Positions 7,882 to 16,118 of a stretch of 64,000 nt of DNA are shown here, in pieces. Both the position numbers and the translations under genes were made by a program. The stretch covers positions 100,134-164,133 of the forward strand of contig JAPOVT010000056.1 in NCBI GenBank assembly GCA_026708015.1, in the 5' to 3' direction. The DNA comes from a bacterium. GTDB taxonomy: Bacteria > Actinomycetota > Acidimicrobiia > Acidimicrobiales > Bin134. Within the stretch, counting starts at the first letter, position 1, and each line of letters starts with the position of its first letter. The notes under the pieces are model-generated. The model was not told where the DNA came from. It did no database searches and saw only the letters and a list, made by a program, of their open reading frames with translations.

Positions 7882-9521
7882 CTCGGTATTGTCCCGATCC
7901 GGTCGGCGGCGTCCTTTTTGAGCTGCCCCTTGGCCACCTTGCCCCCCGAAGACCGGGGCAGGGCATCGACCACGAAGAGGTGCTCGGGCCACCACTCCCG
8001 GGACACGCCTCGCTCGCCCAGATGCTCCCGGAGTCCGTCCAAGTCCAGGCTGGTGCCGGGAACCAGCTCCACGTAGGCGGCCACTCGCTCGCCGAACACC
8101 GGATCGGGGGCAGCCACTGCGGCCACCATGGCCACCGCCGGGTGGGTCATCACTTCGTCTTCCACCGCGGGGGCGCTGATGTTCTTACCCCCTCGGATGA
8201 TGAAGTCCGACGTGCGGCCCACCACCCGCAAGTAGCCGTCGTCGTCGATCTCCACGATGTCGCCCATCAGCATCCGGCCGTCGTCGGTCATCAGCTCGGT
8301 GTTGGCCATGCCGTTGTCGTAGTAGCCCAAGGCGGTGGCCGGTCCTCGGCAGGCGGGCTGGCCCCGGCCCCGCAGCTCCGGCAACCGCTGCCCGTCGTCG
8401 GGGTCATAGAGCGCGCAGTCCATCTCGGGCTCGCACTTGCCCCCAGTGCGCAGCCGGGCCGACCGGGGGTCGCTCAAGCGGGTCCCGCTCAGCATCCCGG
8501 TCTCGTTGGAGCCGTAGAAGTTCAACACCGTGCAGCCAGTGCGGTCCTCAAACTCGGCGGCCCGCTGATAGGGGATGGCCTCGCCCCCGGTGAACATCAG
8601 TCGCAGCGACGACAGGTCGCGGCCGTCGAAGGCGGGGGAGTTAAGCATCATGATGAACTGGGTGGTGACAGCGCACAGCACGGTCACCCGCTCGGCCTCG
8701 ATGAGGCGCAGCAGCGCCGCGGCGTCGAAGTCGGCCATCACCACGGTGGGCACGCCCAAAATGGTGGGGGTGTAGTGGGCAGTCCACAGCCCGAAGCCGA
8801 ACGGCGCGGGCACCGGCACGCAAAACACCTCGTCGGCCCCCAGACCGCTGTACTCCACCGCCTTCTGGTGGAAGTAGAACCAGCGGTTGTGGGTCTGCAT
8901 CACGCACTTGGGCAGGCCGGTTGTTCCCGAGGTGGAGTTCAACAGGCACAGTTCCGAGGCCCCCAGACGGCGGGCTTCCACGGCTTCACCAAACTCGGGC
9001 ACCGTTTCTGGCCCAGGGGCGGGCTCGCCATCCAGGAACAGGGCGGCATCCTGGCCGAGGCCGTCGATGGTGATGTGGTGGGCGAGGGCGGGCAGGCTTT
9101 GCCGCAGCTCGGCCACTGTTTCAGCGGCCGGGCGCCCTCGGAGGGCGGTCTCGGTGATGACAGCCCGGGCCCCGGATTTCTCAACCAGATGGGCGATTTC
9201 GGCCGGCCCGGCCCGGTGTCCGATCCCCATGACCACCACTCCGGCCTTGTCGGCCCCGGTGAACGCAGCGTGGACCGCGGCGCTGTCGGGCAAGATCACC
9301 GCCGCCTTGTCGCCCCGATCCAGCCCCGCCGCCAACAGCGCCGCCGCCACCCGATCCGACAACCGGTCATAGCCCGCCCAGGTGGTCCTATCGATGCTGC
9401 CCAAGGAGCCATCCCCAGACTCTCGGCTCCAAGTGATGTAGGCGGCATCGTCGGGCCGCTCGGCCGCGTTGCGCCGAATCAGATCGGTGGGCGTGTCGTG
9501 CCCCCACCATCCCGCAGCCAC
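7878..9521 (-). CDS. AMP-dependent acyl-CoA synthetase/ligase
   Basis: 547 residues of the ANL superfamily. STSGTTGLPK (196-205) is the AMP/phosphate-binding motif, NFYGSNETG the A5 region, GRTSDFIIRGGKNISAP the hinge A8 region, and RSSGGKVAKGQL near the C-terminus carries the catalytic lysine. The enzyme activates a carboxylic acid as acyl-adenylate and transfers it to CoA. The acid cannot be told from sequence; CoA-ester genes (crotonase, CoA-transferase) lie a few kb away. An AGAGG sequence sits about 10 nt before ATG 9521. Confidence 0.85.
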   Translation of the reverse strand: MAAGWWGHDTPTDLIRRNAAERPDDAAYITWSRESGDGSLGSIDRTTWAGYDRLSDRVAAALLAAGLDRGDKAAVILPDSAAVHAAFTGADKAGVVVMGIGHRAGPAEIAHLVEKSGARAVITETALRGRPAAETVAELRQSLPALAHHITIDGLGQDAALFLDGEPAPGPETVPEFGEAVEARRLGASELCLLNSTSGTTGLPKCVMQTHNRWFYFHQKAVEYSGLGADEVFCVPVPAPFGFGLWTAHYTPTILGVPTVVMADFDAAALLRLIEAERVTVLCAVTTQFIMMLNSPAFDGRDLSSLRLMFTGGEAIPYQRAAEFEDRTGCTVLNFYGSNETGMLSGTRLSDPRSARLRTGGKCEPEMDCALYDPDDGQRLPELRGRGQPACRGPATALGYYDNGMANTELMTDDGRMLMGDIVEIDDDGYLRVVGRTSDFIIRGGKNISAPAVEDEVMTHPAVAMVAAVAAPDPVFGERVAAYVELVPGTSLDLDGLREHLGERGVSREWWPEHLFVVDALPRSSGGKVAKGQLKKDAADRIGTIPS

Positions 9522-9607
9522 ATAAGCAGCAGTTACCTCTGGATCAGCGGCTAAATCGTTCAGGTCGAAGCTCCATATCAGTATATTTCAATAAATAAGA
9601 ATGAGTG

Positions 9608-9636
9608 TTGAGTAATACGGTGTCAGTCCGTACAAT
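9608..9636 (+). promoter_or_regulatory. Sigma-70-type promoter for a noncoding transcript
   Basis: TTGAGT (9608-9613), 17 nt spacer, TACAAT (9631-9636), in an unusually AT-rich stretch. Predicted start is near 9643, at the first base of the following hairpin. No gene begins downstream for over 3 kb on this strand, so the product would be an untranslated RNA. Confidence 0.55.
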
Positions 9637-9640
9637 ACTA

Positions 9641-9681
9641 AGGGCCGCACCGGGTCTCGTGCACAGACCCGGTGCGGCCCT
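9641..9681. repeat. Perfect 17-bp inverted repeat with 7-nt loop
   Basis: Stem 9641-9657 pairs with 9665-9681, loop CGTGCAC. No T-run follows on either strand, so it is not a standard intrinsic terminator. It would form the 5' end of the RNA made from the promoter at 9608-9636, or could act as a bidirectional transcription barrier behind the acyl-CoA synthetase gene. Confidence 0.75.
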
Positions 9682-9707
9682 AGGAGAGAGCATCGCCCTT
9701 TCCCAAT

Positions 9708-9780
9708 GGGGCTACCCGGTTGGTCGGGGCGGTGCCAGATTTGACACCTCACCGCGGGGGTTCGACTCCCCCTAGCTCCA
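9708..9780 (+). ncRNA. tRNA-Ala/tmRNA-like cloverleaf without an anticodon arm
   Basis: Acceptor stem GGGGCTA (9708-9714) pairs with TAGCTCC (9773-9779) through 7 bp, including a G-U at the third pair, the identity element read by alanyl-tRNA synthetase. The T-arm is canonical: GGGGG, loop TTCGACT, CCCCC (9756-9772). Discriminator A is followed by CCG, so CCA is not encoded. The D position holds CCCG/CGGG with a 6-nt loop (9715-9728). The anticodon position holds GCGGTG/CACCGC with a 15-nt loop (9729-9755), not a 5+7 anticodon arm. It is not a normal elongator tRNA; it may be a tRNA-like RNA domain or a decayed tRNA. Confidence 0.55.
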
Positions 9781-9855
9781 CCGAGAGCATCCTACCCAGC
9801 CCACTTGCCCACGACAACAACAATCCAGGAGCAACCGGCACCGGCTAGACGGGTC

Positions 9856-11112
9856 TCAAAAGCTGTCGGGGTTGTTGACAACCGAGTCGGGGACGGGGTG
9901 GCGGAAGAGGTCGCTGGCGTTGGCCCAGCAGATGCGGGCCACCTCGTCGGCGGGGATGCCACTGAGCTGCTGGCGGAGCAGTTCCTGGGTGTTGGGCCAG
10001 GTGGAGTCGGCGTGGGGGTAGTCGGACTCCACCATTAGGTTCTCCAGGCCCATGTAGTGGCGTAGGTCGAAGGCCGAGGGGTCGTCGATGGCGCAGAACC
10101 AGAAGTTGCGGCGCAGGGTGTCGGCAGGGGAGAGCTCCACATCGTTCCAGGTGCCGTACATGGAGTCGTACTTGCGGACGTGCTCCAGGCGGTCCAACAG
10201 CCCGGCCACCCAGCCGAGCCCCCCCTCGCTGAGGGCGATCTTGATGTTGGGGAAACGCACCGGGATCTTGGAGTACAGCCAATCCACTGCGGCGAACATG
10301 GCGTAACCGAAGAACAGCACCCCCACGGTGTCGGAGGGGGCGTCGGGCGAGGTGGCCGGCGAGGTGCCCGAGGAGCCGACATGCAGGCACACCACCGTCT
10401 CAGTCTCCTCGCAGGCGGCCATGATCGGGTCCCAATGGCCGGAGTGCAGCGAGGGGAACCCCAAGGAGTGGGGGGCTTCGGAGAAGCTGATGGCCCGATA
10501 GCCCCGCTCGGCGTTGCGGTACACCTCGGCCGCGCCCACCTCGGGGTCGAGGAAGTAGGCGATCTGGCACGGGATCATGCGATCGGGATAGGCCCCGGAC
10601 CACTCCTCGATGTTCCACCCATTCCAAGCCCGCACCGCGGCCAGAGCCAGGTCGGGGTCGGCGGTGAGCTGCTGGAACCGCTGGCCGCAGAAGCCGGGCA
10701 GAAACGACGGGAAGCACAGCGAGGCGTAGACCCCGTTGAGGTCCATGTCGGAAATCCGAGCATCGATGTCCCATGAGCCCCGGCGCATGTCCTCGAAACG
10801 GGTGGGTTCGAAGCTGTACTCGCTAACTGGCCGACCCACCACGGCATTGAACCCCACGTTGGGCAGCGAGTGCCCGGCATACAGCCAGGTCTCCGATCCG
10901 TCATCGAGAGTGGCCACCCTGGGGGCGTCTTCGGCGTACTTTGCCGGGAACCGGTCGGCGAAGGCCCCGGGGGGCTCCACGATGTGGTCGTCCACCGAGA
11001 TCATCGGCATCCATCGGTCGGCCCGCTCGGGCTCGGGCAAGAACGTGACTTGGCCCTTGACGTGCTGGGTGAAGGAGGTATCGGCGGTGAGGTCGTCCAG
11101 CGATATGGCCAT
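9856..11112 (-). CDS. Amidohydrolase family 2 (TIM-barrel) protein
   Basis: 418 residues. ISVDDHIVEPP near the N-terminus, CLHVGSSG in the middle, LSEGGLGW and MVESDYPHADSTWP near the end are the landmarks of Amidohydro_2 decarboxylases/hydrolases (ACMSD-like). These use a single zinc to decarboxylate or hydrolyse ring or acyl substrates. ATG 11112 was preferred to TTG 11118. It follows the 152-residue unknown gene by 18 nt on the same strand, so the three genes 12235 to 9856 form a likely operon. Confidence 0.8.
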   Translation of the reverse strand: MAISLDDLTADTSFTQHVKGQVTFLPEPERADRWMPMISVDDHIVEPPGAFADRFPAKYAEDAPRVATLDDGSETWLYAGHSLPNVGFNAVVGRPVSEYSFEPTRFEDMRRGSWDIDARISDMDLNGVYASLCFPSFLPGFCGQRFQQLTADPDLALAAVRAWNGWNIEEWSGAYPDRMIPCQIAYFLDPEVGAAEVYRNAERGYRAISFSEAPHSLGFPSLHSGHWDPIMAACEETETVVCLHVGSSGTSPATSPDAPSDTVGVLFFGYAMFAAVDWLYSKIPVRFPNIKIALSEGGLGWVAGLLDRLEHVRKYDSMYGTWNDVELSPADTLRRNFWFCAIDDPSAFDLRHYMGLENLMVESDYPHADSTWPNTQELLRQQLSGIPADEVARICWANASDLFRHPVPDSVVNNPDSF

Positions 11113-11130
11113 GCTCAAGCTTGCCCCGAA

Positions 11131-11589
11131 TCAGCCCGGCTGGGCCACCGAAAGGCGTATTTGAAGGTCGGTGAAGTCGGGAGGACCGAGGCCGTCGCTG
11201 CAATGCAGGGTCAGGTAGCGCTCTGCTTGCTCCACGACCATCCCGGCGTTGCCCAGCCAAGCCGTCTCCAGGCCGCCCAGATCCCAGGCATTCCACACCT
11301 CCAATCGCCGGGCGTTGGTGCCGATCACGGTCAGCTCCACCTCAGCCGGACTGGTGTCGGACCAGAGTGAGATGACCTCGGAGGTGGCCCCGTTCACCTC
11401 GAGGAGCCCGTTCACCGCGCCTAGTTTGAGGGCTTGACGGCGATCAGGCCGGGCGACGATGCGCACCACCCGCACCTTCGTGCCCTCCGACACTGCTAAG
11501 CGAAGGATCGGCCGGACATTTTGCCCGCGGTGCTCAACTGTCTCAGCTCCGTCGGCAAACAGGTCGCTGAAGGTGGGGGCAGCCGTCAT
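11131..11589 (-). CDS. Hypothetical protein of 152 residues
   Basis: Not recognised. Beta-rich, soluble, no signal peptide or membrane segment; a single tryptophan-containing core VWNAWDLGGLETAWLG stands out. It sits 10 nt after the membrane-anchored gene at 11600-12235 and 18 nt before the amidohydrolase, with codon use like both, so it is probably expressed with them. Confidence 0.5.
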   Translation of the reverse strand: MTAAPTFSDLFADGAETVEHRGQNVRPILRLAVSEGTKVRVVRIVARPDRRQALKLGAVNGLLEVNGATSEVISLWSDTSPAEVELTVIGTNARRLEVWNAWDLGGLETAWLGNAGMVVEQAERYLTLHCSDGLGPPDFTDLQIRLSVAQPG

Positions 11590-11599
11590 AGTCCCTCGA

Positions 11600-12235
11600 T
11601 CATGGCCGGGCGAATGGGTCGAGGCCCTGGTCGTCCCAAGTAGGGGAGGGCTTGCTCTTGGTGGCCCAGCAGTAGCGCAGCATGGACTCGGGCAGGCTCA
11701 ACTCCTCGATGGCACCAGTCCGGGGGTTGAAGCGCTGGGGTGCTTGTCCCACGGCCATAAGCGTCCGGTTGTCCTCGCCAAACACCGCGGAGGAGGGGCG
11801 CTCGGACAGGTTCTTCCAATAGCGGCGGCGCACGGCGGTGATCGACGGAGGAGTTCCCCGGGGGGTGATCTTGAAGATGGAGTCGCCCGCCTGCCAAGGC
11901 CCCGACGGGGTTGGCTGCTTTGGTTGGGGAGCGGGGTTGAGGTCGGGGAACTCGGCGGGCTGTTCGACGGGAAGTTCTGAGTCGGCCTCCATCTGTTCGA
12001 TGGCTGCCGATTCGGCGGGCAGTTCCAGCAAGTCGCGGCCCGCACTCGGCGCCGAGGTGATTTCGGGGCTCTCCGGCGGCGCAGGGGAGTCGACAATCAG
12101 CCATGCGGGGGTGCCGGTAGTGCGGGGGCGGAATGTGCGACGGATCGGCTTGCCCATCCAGTCCAAGATGATGGCCAGGGTGGCCAGCGCCAGCATGATC
12201 AACAGAAAAACGAAGAAGACGGCAACCGAGGACAT
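11600..12235 (-). CDS. Hypothetical membrane-anchored protein
   Basis: 211 residues. One N-terminal membrane helix (about residues 5-24), a short basic stretch KPIRRTFRPR, then an acidic and proline-rich linker (about 50-115) and a C-terminal segment with ITAVRRRYWKNL and FGEDNRTLMAVG. The positive-inside rule places the bulk in the cytoplasm. No family recognised. It heads the operon that ends with the amidohydrolase. Confidence 0.5.
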   Translation of the reverse strand: MSSVAVFFVFLLIMLALATLAIILDWMGKPIRRTFRPRTTGTPAWLIVDSPAPPESPEITSAPSAGRDLLELPAESAAIEQMEADSELPVEQPAEFPDLNPAPQPKQPTPSGPWQAGDSIFKITPRGTPPSITAVRRRYWKNLSERPSSAVFGEDNRTLMAVGQAPQRFNPRTGAIEELSLPESMLRYCWATKSKPSPTWDDQGLDPFARP

Positions 12236-12261
12236 AGCTCTAGAGGTTGGATTTTATGTCC

Positions 12262-12425
12262 AGTGGTCCGTCTGTGAATTGGTCAGGGCGTCCAGCTAGG
12301 CATCGACGCCCCTCGCGGCGTTGCTCCTCCTTGCCGTACGCTCCGGGTATGGCTGCGTCGGTGCGCCTTGCGAGGAGCGCCGCTGCCGTCGCAATCCATC
12401 CCTGCCAATTCACAGACGGACCACT
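12262..12425. repeat. 164-bp palindromic element with 21-bp perfect terminal inverted repeats
   Basis: Left arm 12262-12282 and right arm 12405-12425 are exact reverse complements; 122 bp lie between. The interior is itself partly self-complementary (GCGGCG-GCTCCTC on the left against GAGGAGC-GCCGC on the right), so the whole unit can fold as a long imperfect hairpin. It holds no gene. The right arm reaches the stop codon of the crotonase gene. This looks like a MITE- or REP-type insertion; no clear target duplication is visible. Confidence 0.6.
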
Positions 12426-13221
12426 AGCGCCCCTGAAAGCGGGGTTCGCGGTGCTCGGAAAAGGCAGCCCGGCCCTCGGCAAAATCCTCGCTGGCCCAGC
12501 AGTCGGCGATGGCGTCCAGGGCTGCCTGTCGATCCCCCCGGCCCGCGGCAGAGGCGATGGAGAGCTTGACGGCCCGCAGTGTGAGAGGGGCATTGGCCAC
12601 CAGGCGGGAGCAGAGCTTGTGTACCTCGCCCTCGAGCTCGTCGACGGGCACTACCGCATGGGCCAAACCCATGGCCGCGGCCTCCTCGGCATCAAACCGG
12701 TCTCCGGTCATCAAGATTAGCGCCGCATTGGCGTGGCCCACCCGGCCCACCAGCTGCTCGACGCCCTCGATGGGATAGCCCACCCCCAAGCGGGCGGCGG
12801 GGATGCCGAACTGCGAGCGGTCGGTGGCCACCAGCAGGTCGGCGTGCAGGGCCACCAGCAGCCCGCCGCCCAGGCAATACCCGTCCACCGCGGCGATCAG
12901 CGGCGTTGTGAGGCGGCCCAGGGCGGCCGGTCCTCGGCTGGTGCGGGCATCATCGGGGGAGGGGTTGCGACTCGGGCCCCGAGCGGAGTCCAGGTTGCCG
13001 ATGTCGGCGCCGGAGGCGAACGCCCGACCCCCGGCGCCGGAAATGACCACCACCCGGATTTTCGCGTCTTGCTCGTAGGCGTCGACAACGGCGGCCAGCG
13101 CCGCGAACATGTCGGTGGTGATGGCGTTGTGCCGCTCGGGATTGTTGAACACGATGCGGCCCACCGCGCCCTCGACCTCGGCGATCAGCTTGTCGGTGCC
13201 GGTTTCCACTGTCTGGGCCAT
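12424..13221 (-). CDS. Crotonase/enoyl-CoA hydratase-isomerase family protein
   Basis: 265 residues. The oxyanion-hole segments ASGADI and GYCLGGGL are typical of the crotonase fold acting on acyl-CoA thioesters. The two catalytic glutamates of true hydratases are not seen: the PEI position reads PAA and the second site falls in a run of NAALIL. A role as isomerase, thioesterase-like or other crotonase is therefore more likely than classic hydration. Start ATG 13221 is only 17 nt from the divergent CoA-transferase start. Confidence 0.8.
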   Translation of the reverse strand: MAQTVETGTDKLIAEVEGAVGRIVFNNPERHNAITTDMFAALAAVVDAYEQDAKIRVVVISGAGGRAFASGADIGNLDSARGPSRNPSPDDARTSRGPAALGRLTTPLIAAVDGYCLGGGLLVALHADLLVATDRSQFGIPAARLGVGYPIEGVEQLVGRVGHANAALILMTGDRFDAEEAAAMGLAHAVVPVDELEGEVHKLCSRLVANAPLTLRAVKLSIASAAGRGDRQAALDAIADCWASEDFAEGRAAFSEHREPRFQGR

Positions 13222-13238
13222 CGGTTAGTAGTAGCACG

Positions 13239-14411
13239 ATGTCGATGTACGACCGCGCCGATCCGGGGAACGGGCCGCTGGCCGGCCTGCGGGTGATCGA
13301 TCTCACTCGGGCTCGGGCTGGCCCGACCTGTACCCGGCAACTGGCCGATATGGGCGCCGACGTGATCTGCGTGGTCGATCCCCAGCGCCAGCTGCTGACC
13401 GGATCCGACCATCAAAACCTCCAGCGCAACAAGCGGTCGATGCAGCTCGATATGACCGATGACCGAGCACGGGAGGTCTTCTACCGGCTGGCTGAGCGGG
13501 CCGATGTGGTGGTGGAGAACTTTCGGCCCGCCGTTAAGGATCGCATCGGCATCGGCTACGACGTGCTGTCGGCCCGCAACCCTCAGCTGGTGTACGCCAG
13601 CATTTCGGGCTTCGGCCAGGAGGGGCCCTACGCCAATCGCCCAGGGGTGGATCAGATCGCCCAGGGGTTGAGCGGGCTGATGAGCGTGACGGGACCGCCG
13701 GGGAGCGGACCGTGGCGGGTAGGGGTCGCCATCTCCGACACCGCGGCGGGAACGTTTCTCACCCAAGGGGTGCTGGCCGCGCTGGTGGCCAGGGAGCGCA
13801 CCGGACGGGGCCAGTGGGTCCACACCTCGCTGCTGGAGGCGGCCATCAACTTCATGGACTTCCAGGCGGTGCGCTGGCTGACCGATGGGGAAGTTCCGCC
13901 CCAGGAGGGCAACAACCATCCCACCATCGTTCCGATGGGCATGTTCGCCACCGCCGACGGGCACGTCAACGTGGCGCCGATGTCGCGGTGGGAGACCTTT
14001 GCCGAAGCCCTGGGCGTCCCCGAGCTGGCTAACGATCCCCGTTTCGCCGATCGCCACACCCGCACAGCCCACCGCAGAGAACTGGACGAGATCATCGAAC
14101 AGCGCATGGCCACCGCCACCACCGCCGAATGGGTGGAGCGGCTAAACGCGTCCGGATGCCCGTGCGGGCCGGTATTGGCGGTGGACGAGACGTTCGCCGA
14201 TCCCCAGGTGGAGCACCTCAACATCTACTCGACGGTTCCCGACCCTGACGGCGGCGAGATCGCCGTGCTGCGGCTGCCCCTCACATTCTCCGACACCCCC
14301 GCCGCGGTGGGAACCGGCCCCGTCCACCCCAACCACCACACCCGCGAGATTCTGGCCGAGTTGGGCTACGACGACGCCGAGATCGAAGCGCTGGCAGCCA
14401 GCGCCGACTGA
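13239..14411 (+). CDS. CaiB/BaiF family III CoA-transferase
   Basis: 390 residues. GLRVIDLTRARAGP, the NKRSMQLDM segment and the nucleophile aspartate in GVAISDTAAG (D167) match class III CoA-transferases, which move CoA between carboxylic acids through an aspartyl-CoA thioester. The usual length is about 380-410. It is divergent from the crotonase gene with almost no intergenic DNA, suggesting shared regulation and a common CoA-ester pathway. Substrate not predictable. Confidence 0.88.
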   Translation: MSMYDRADPGNGPLAGLRVIDLTRARAGPTCTRQLADMGADVICVVDPQRQLLTGSDHQNLQRNKRSMQLDMTDDRAREVFYRLAERADVVVENFRPAVKDRIGIGYDVLSARNPQLVYASISGFGQEGPYANRPGVDQIAQGLSGLMSVTGPPGSGPWRVGVAISDTAAGTFLTQGVLAALVARERTGRGQWVHTSLLEAAINFMDFQAVRWLTDGEVPPQEGNNHPTIVPMGMFATADGHVNVAPMSRWETFAEALGVPELANDPRFADRHTRTAHRRELDEIIEQRMATATTAEWVERLNASGCPCGPVLAVDETFADPQVEHLNIYSTVPDPDGGEIAVLRLPLTFSDTPAAVGTGPVHPNHHTREILAELGYDDAEIEALAASAD

Positions 14412-14418
14412 CTCTGGA

Positions 14419-15375
14419 TCAGGGCAGGCGGGCCAGCAGGTTCAACAGCAGCTCGTAGAAGCCATCGGAGTCCACCTCGGTGATGTACTGGCAGTTGGCC
14501 GGCCGGTCGGTGACGTCCCACCAGTCCACCACGGTCATGCCTGTGGTGAGGGGGGATTCGGTCTCCACCTCCACATTGCAGTGGCGACCGCTATAGAGGT
14601 CGGAGCGCAGCAGATAGGCGATCACGTTGGGATCGTGGAGGGGGCCGCCGAAGGTGCCGTACTTGTCCACGTCGAAGCGCTCGTAGAAGTCCAGCATCCC
14701 GGCGGCGGCTGCCCCGGTGCGGGTGCCCAAGGCCCGAACCTGGTTGATCCAGGCGTCGGTCATGAGCGCCTTGTGGGTCACGTCGAGGGGGAGCATGGTG
14801 ACCGGGGCACCGCAATGAAGCACAAGCTGGGCCGCTTCAGGATCCACGAACACGTTGAACTCCGCGGTAGGGGTGGTATTGCCCCCGTCGAAGAACCCTC
14901 CCCCCATGCAGACGATCTCCCGGATATTGCGGGCCGCCTCCGGGGCGGCCTCCAACACGGTGGCCACATTGGTCATCGGCCCCACCGGGCAGATGGTGAT
15001 CTCCCGCTCGCTGGCAGCCAAGAGCGTCTCGGCCATCCAATCCACTGCGGATTGGGGTTGCAGTTCTGTAGTCGGGTCGGGCAGGTCGGCGCCGTCGATA
15101 CCGGTCTTGCCGTGAACGTGCTCGGCGGTGACCAGGTCCCGGCGCAGCGGACGGTCGCAGCCCGCGAACACGGGGACATCGGTGCGGCCGGCCAGCTCAA
15201 CGAGGATGAGGGCGTTGCGGGCGGTCAGCTCCAGGGGCACGTTGCCGGCCACCGCAGTGATGCCGAGCACCTCCAATTCGTCCGACGCCAATGCGGCCAG
15301 AATGGCGATGGCGTCGTCTTGGCCGGGGTCGGTGTCGATGATGATCGGCCGGGGGCCAATGGTGTTTTCGGTCAT
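14419..15375 (-). CDS. Nucleoside hydrolase (inosine-uridine preferring type)
   Basis: 318 residues from ATG 15375. DTDPGQDDA (about 13-21) is the calcium-binding signature of nucleoside hydrolases, which cleave the N-glycosidic bond of ribonucleosides. CPVGPMTNVATVLE and FNVFVDPEAA further support the family. The ATG overlaps the gatD stop in an ATGA junction, so it is translationally coupled to the cell-wall genes gatD and murT, an unusual partner for them. Confidence 0.88.
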   Translation of the reverse strand: MTENTIGPRPIIIDTDPGQDDAIAILAALASDELEVLGITAVAGNVPLELTARNALILVELAGRTDVPVFAGCDRPLRRDLVTAEHVHGKTGIDGADLPDPTTELQPQSAVDWMAETLLAASEREITICPVGPMTNVATVLEAAPEAARNIREIVCMGGGFFDGGNTTPTAEFNVFVDPEAAQLVLHCGAPVTMLPLDVTHKALMTDAWINQVRALGTRTGAAAAGMLDFYERFDVDKYGTFGGPLHDPNVIAYLLRSDLYSGRHCNVEVETESPLTTGMTVVDWWDVTDRPANCQYITEVDSDGFYELLLNLLARLP

Positions 15376-16118
15376 CTGCGCTTTCTTGCTCTGGTGGCGG
15401 CAACGGCGTGGGCGGATTTCTCGAGGTCGTCTTCCAGCGGTTCCAATTCCACGGGGCGCCCGGCGTGGTCCAGGGCCCAGCCCAGGAGAATATCGGCCAG
15501 CCAGGGGTTTTTGGGCAGAAGCGGTCCGTGCAGGTACGTGCCCACCTGACGACCGGCCACCGCCCCCTCGCAGCCGTCGTCTCCGTTGTTGCCGTGGCCT
15601 CGGCGCAGGCGGCCCAGTGGAGTACACCCCCCGCCCAGATGGGTGCGCCCGGCGTGGTTCTCATAGCCGACCACCGTGCGGGTGAGGCCGTTGAGGGTCA
15701 CCTCCAGCACCACATCGCCGATGAGTCGGCTGGCTCCTGCGGCGGTCTCCACATCCAGTAGCCCGATCCCGGGCATCGGTCGGCCGTCGGCCGCCATGTA
15801 GCTGTGGCCCAGGAGCTGGTAGCCGCCGCACACCCCCAGCACCACCGCGCCGTCGCCGGCGGCATCAAGCAGTGGATCGGCCTTTTGGGCCAAGTCCTCA
15901 GCCACCAGTATCTGGTCGCGGTCTTGGCCGCCGCCCAGGTAGTAGAGGTGGCAGTCGGCGGGAATGGGATCGCCAAGCCCGACTTCCACCACATCCAGAG
16001 ACAGCCCCCGCCACTCCAGGCGGCGCCGGAACACTGCGATGTTGCCCCGGTCGGCGTAAATGTTCATGAGATCCGGATACAGATGACACAGCTTGAGTGA
16101 GGGGTTGGCGGCGCTCAT
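15372..16118 (-). CDS. gatD: Lipid II isoglutaminyl synthase, glutamine amidotransferase subunit GatD
   Basis: 248 residues, class-I glutamine amidotransferase fold. The nucleophile is C97 in GVCGGYQLLGHS; the late GTYLHGPLLPKNP holds the catalytic histidine. GatD releases ammonia from glutamine and feeds it to MurT, which amidates the D-glutamate of the lipid II stem peptide at the inner face of the membrane. Its ATG overlaps the murT stop by 4 nt (ATGA), the usual stoichiometric pairing. Confidence 0.9.
   Translation of the reverse strand: MSAANPSLKLCHLYPDLMNIYADRGNIAVFRRRLEWRGLSLDVVEVGLGDPIPADCHLYYLGGGQDRDQILVAEDLAQKADPLLDAAGDGAVVLGVCGGYQLLGHSYMAADGRPMPGIGLLDVETAAGASRLIGDVVLEVTLNGLTRTVVGYENHAGRTHLGGGCTPLGRLRRGHGNNGDDGCEGAVAGRQVGTYLHGPLLPKNPWLADILLGWALDHAGRPVELEPLEDDLEKSAHAVAATRARKRR

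Noticed and set aside
9641..9681. Intrinsic terminator of the acyl-CoA synthetase or amidohydrolase operon
   Set aside because: The hairpin is at the 5' side of the synthetase gene and has no T-run on either strand; a promoter points straight at it.
9708..9780. Ordinary tRNA-Ala gene
   Set aside because: No 5-bp anticodon stem with 7-nt loop can be drawn between the D-like and T arms, and no alanine anticodon is placed correctly.
9781..9842. tmRNA tag sequence downstream of the tRNA-like fold
   Set aside because: A frame reading A-H-D-N-N-N is present, but no alanine-rich tag end (such as ALAA) and no correct topology for a tmRNA.
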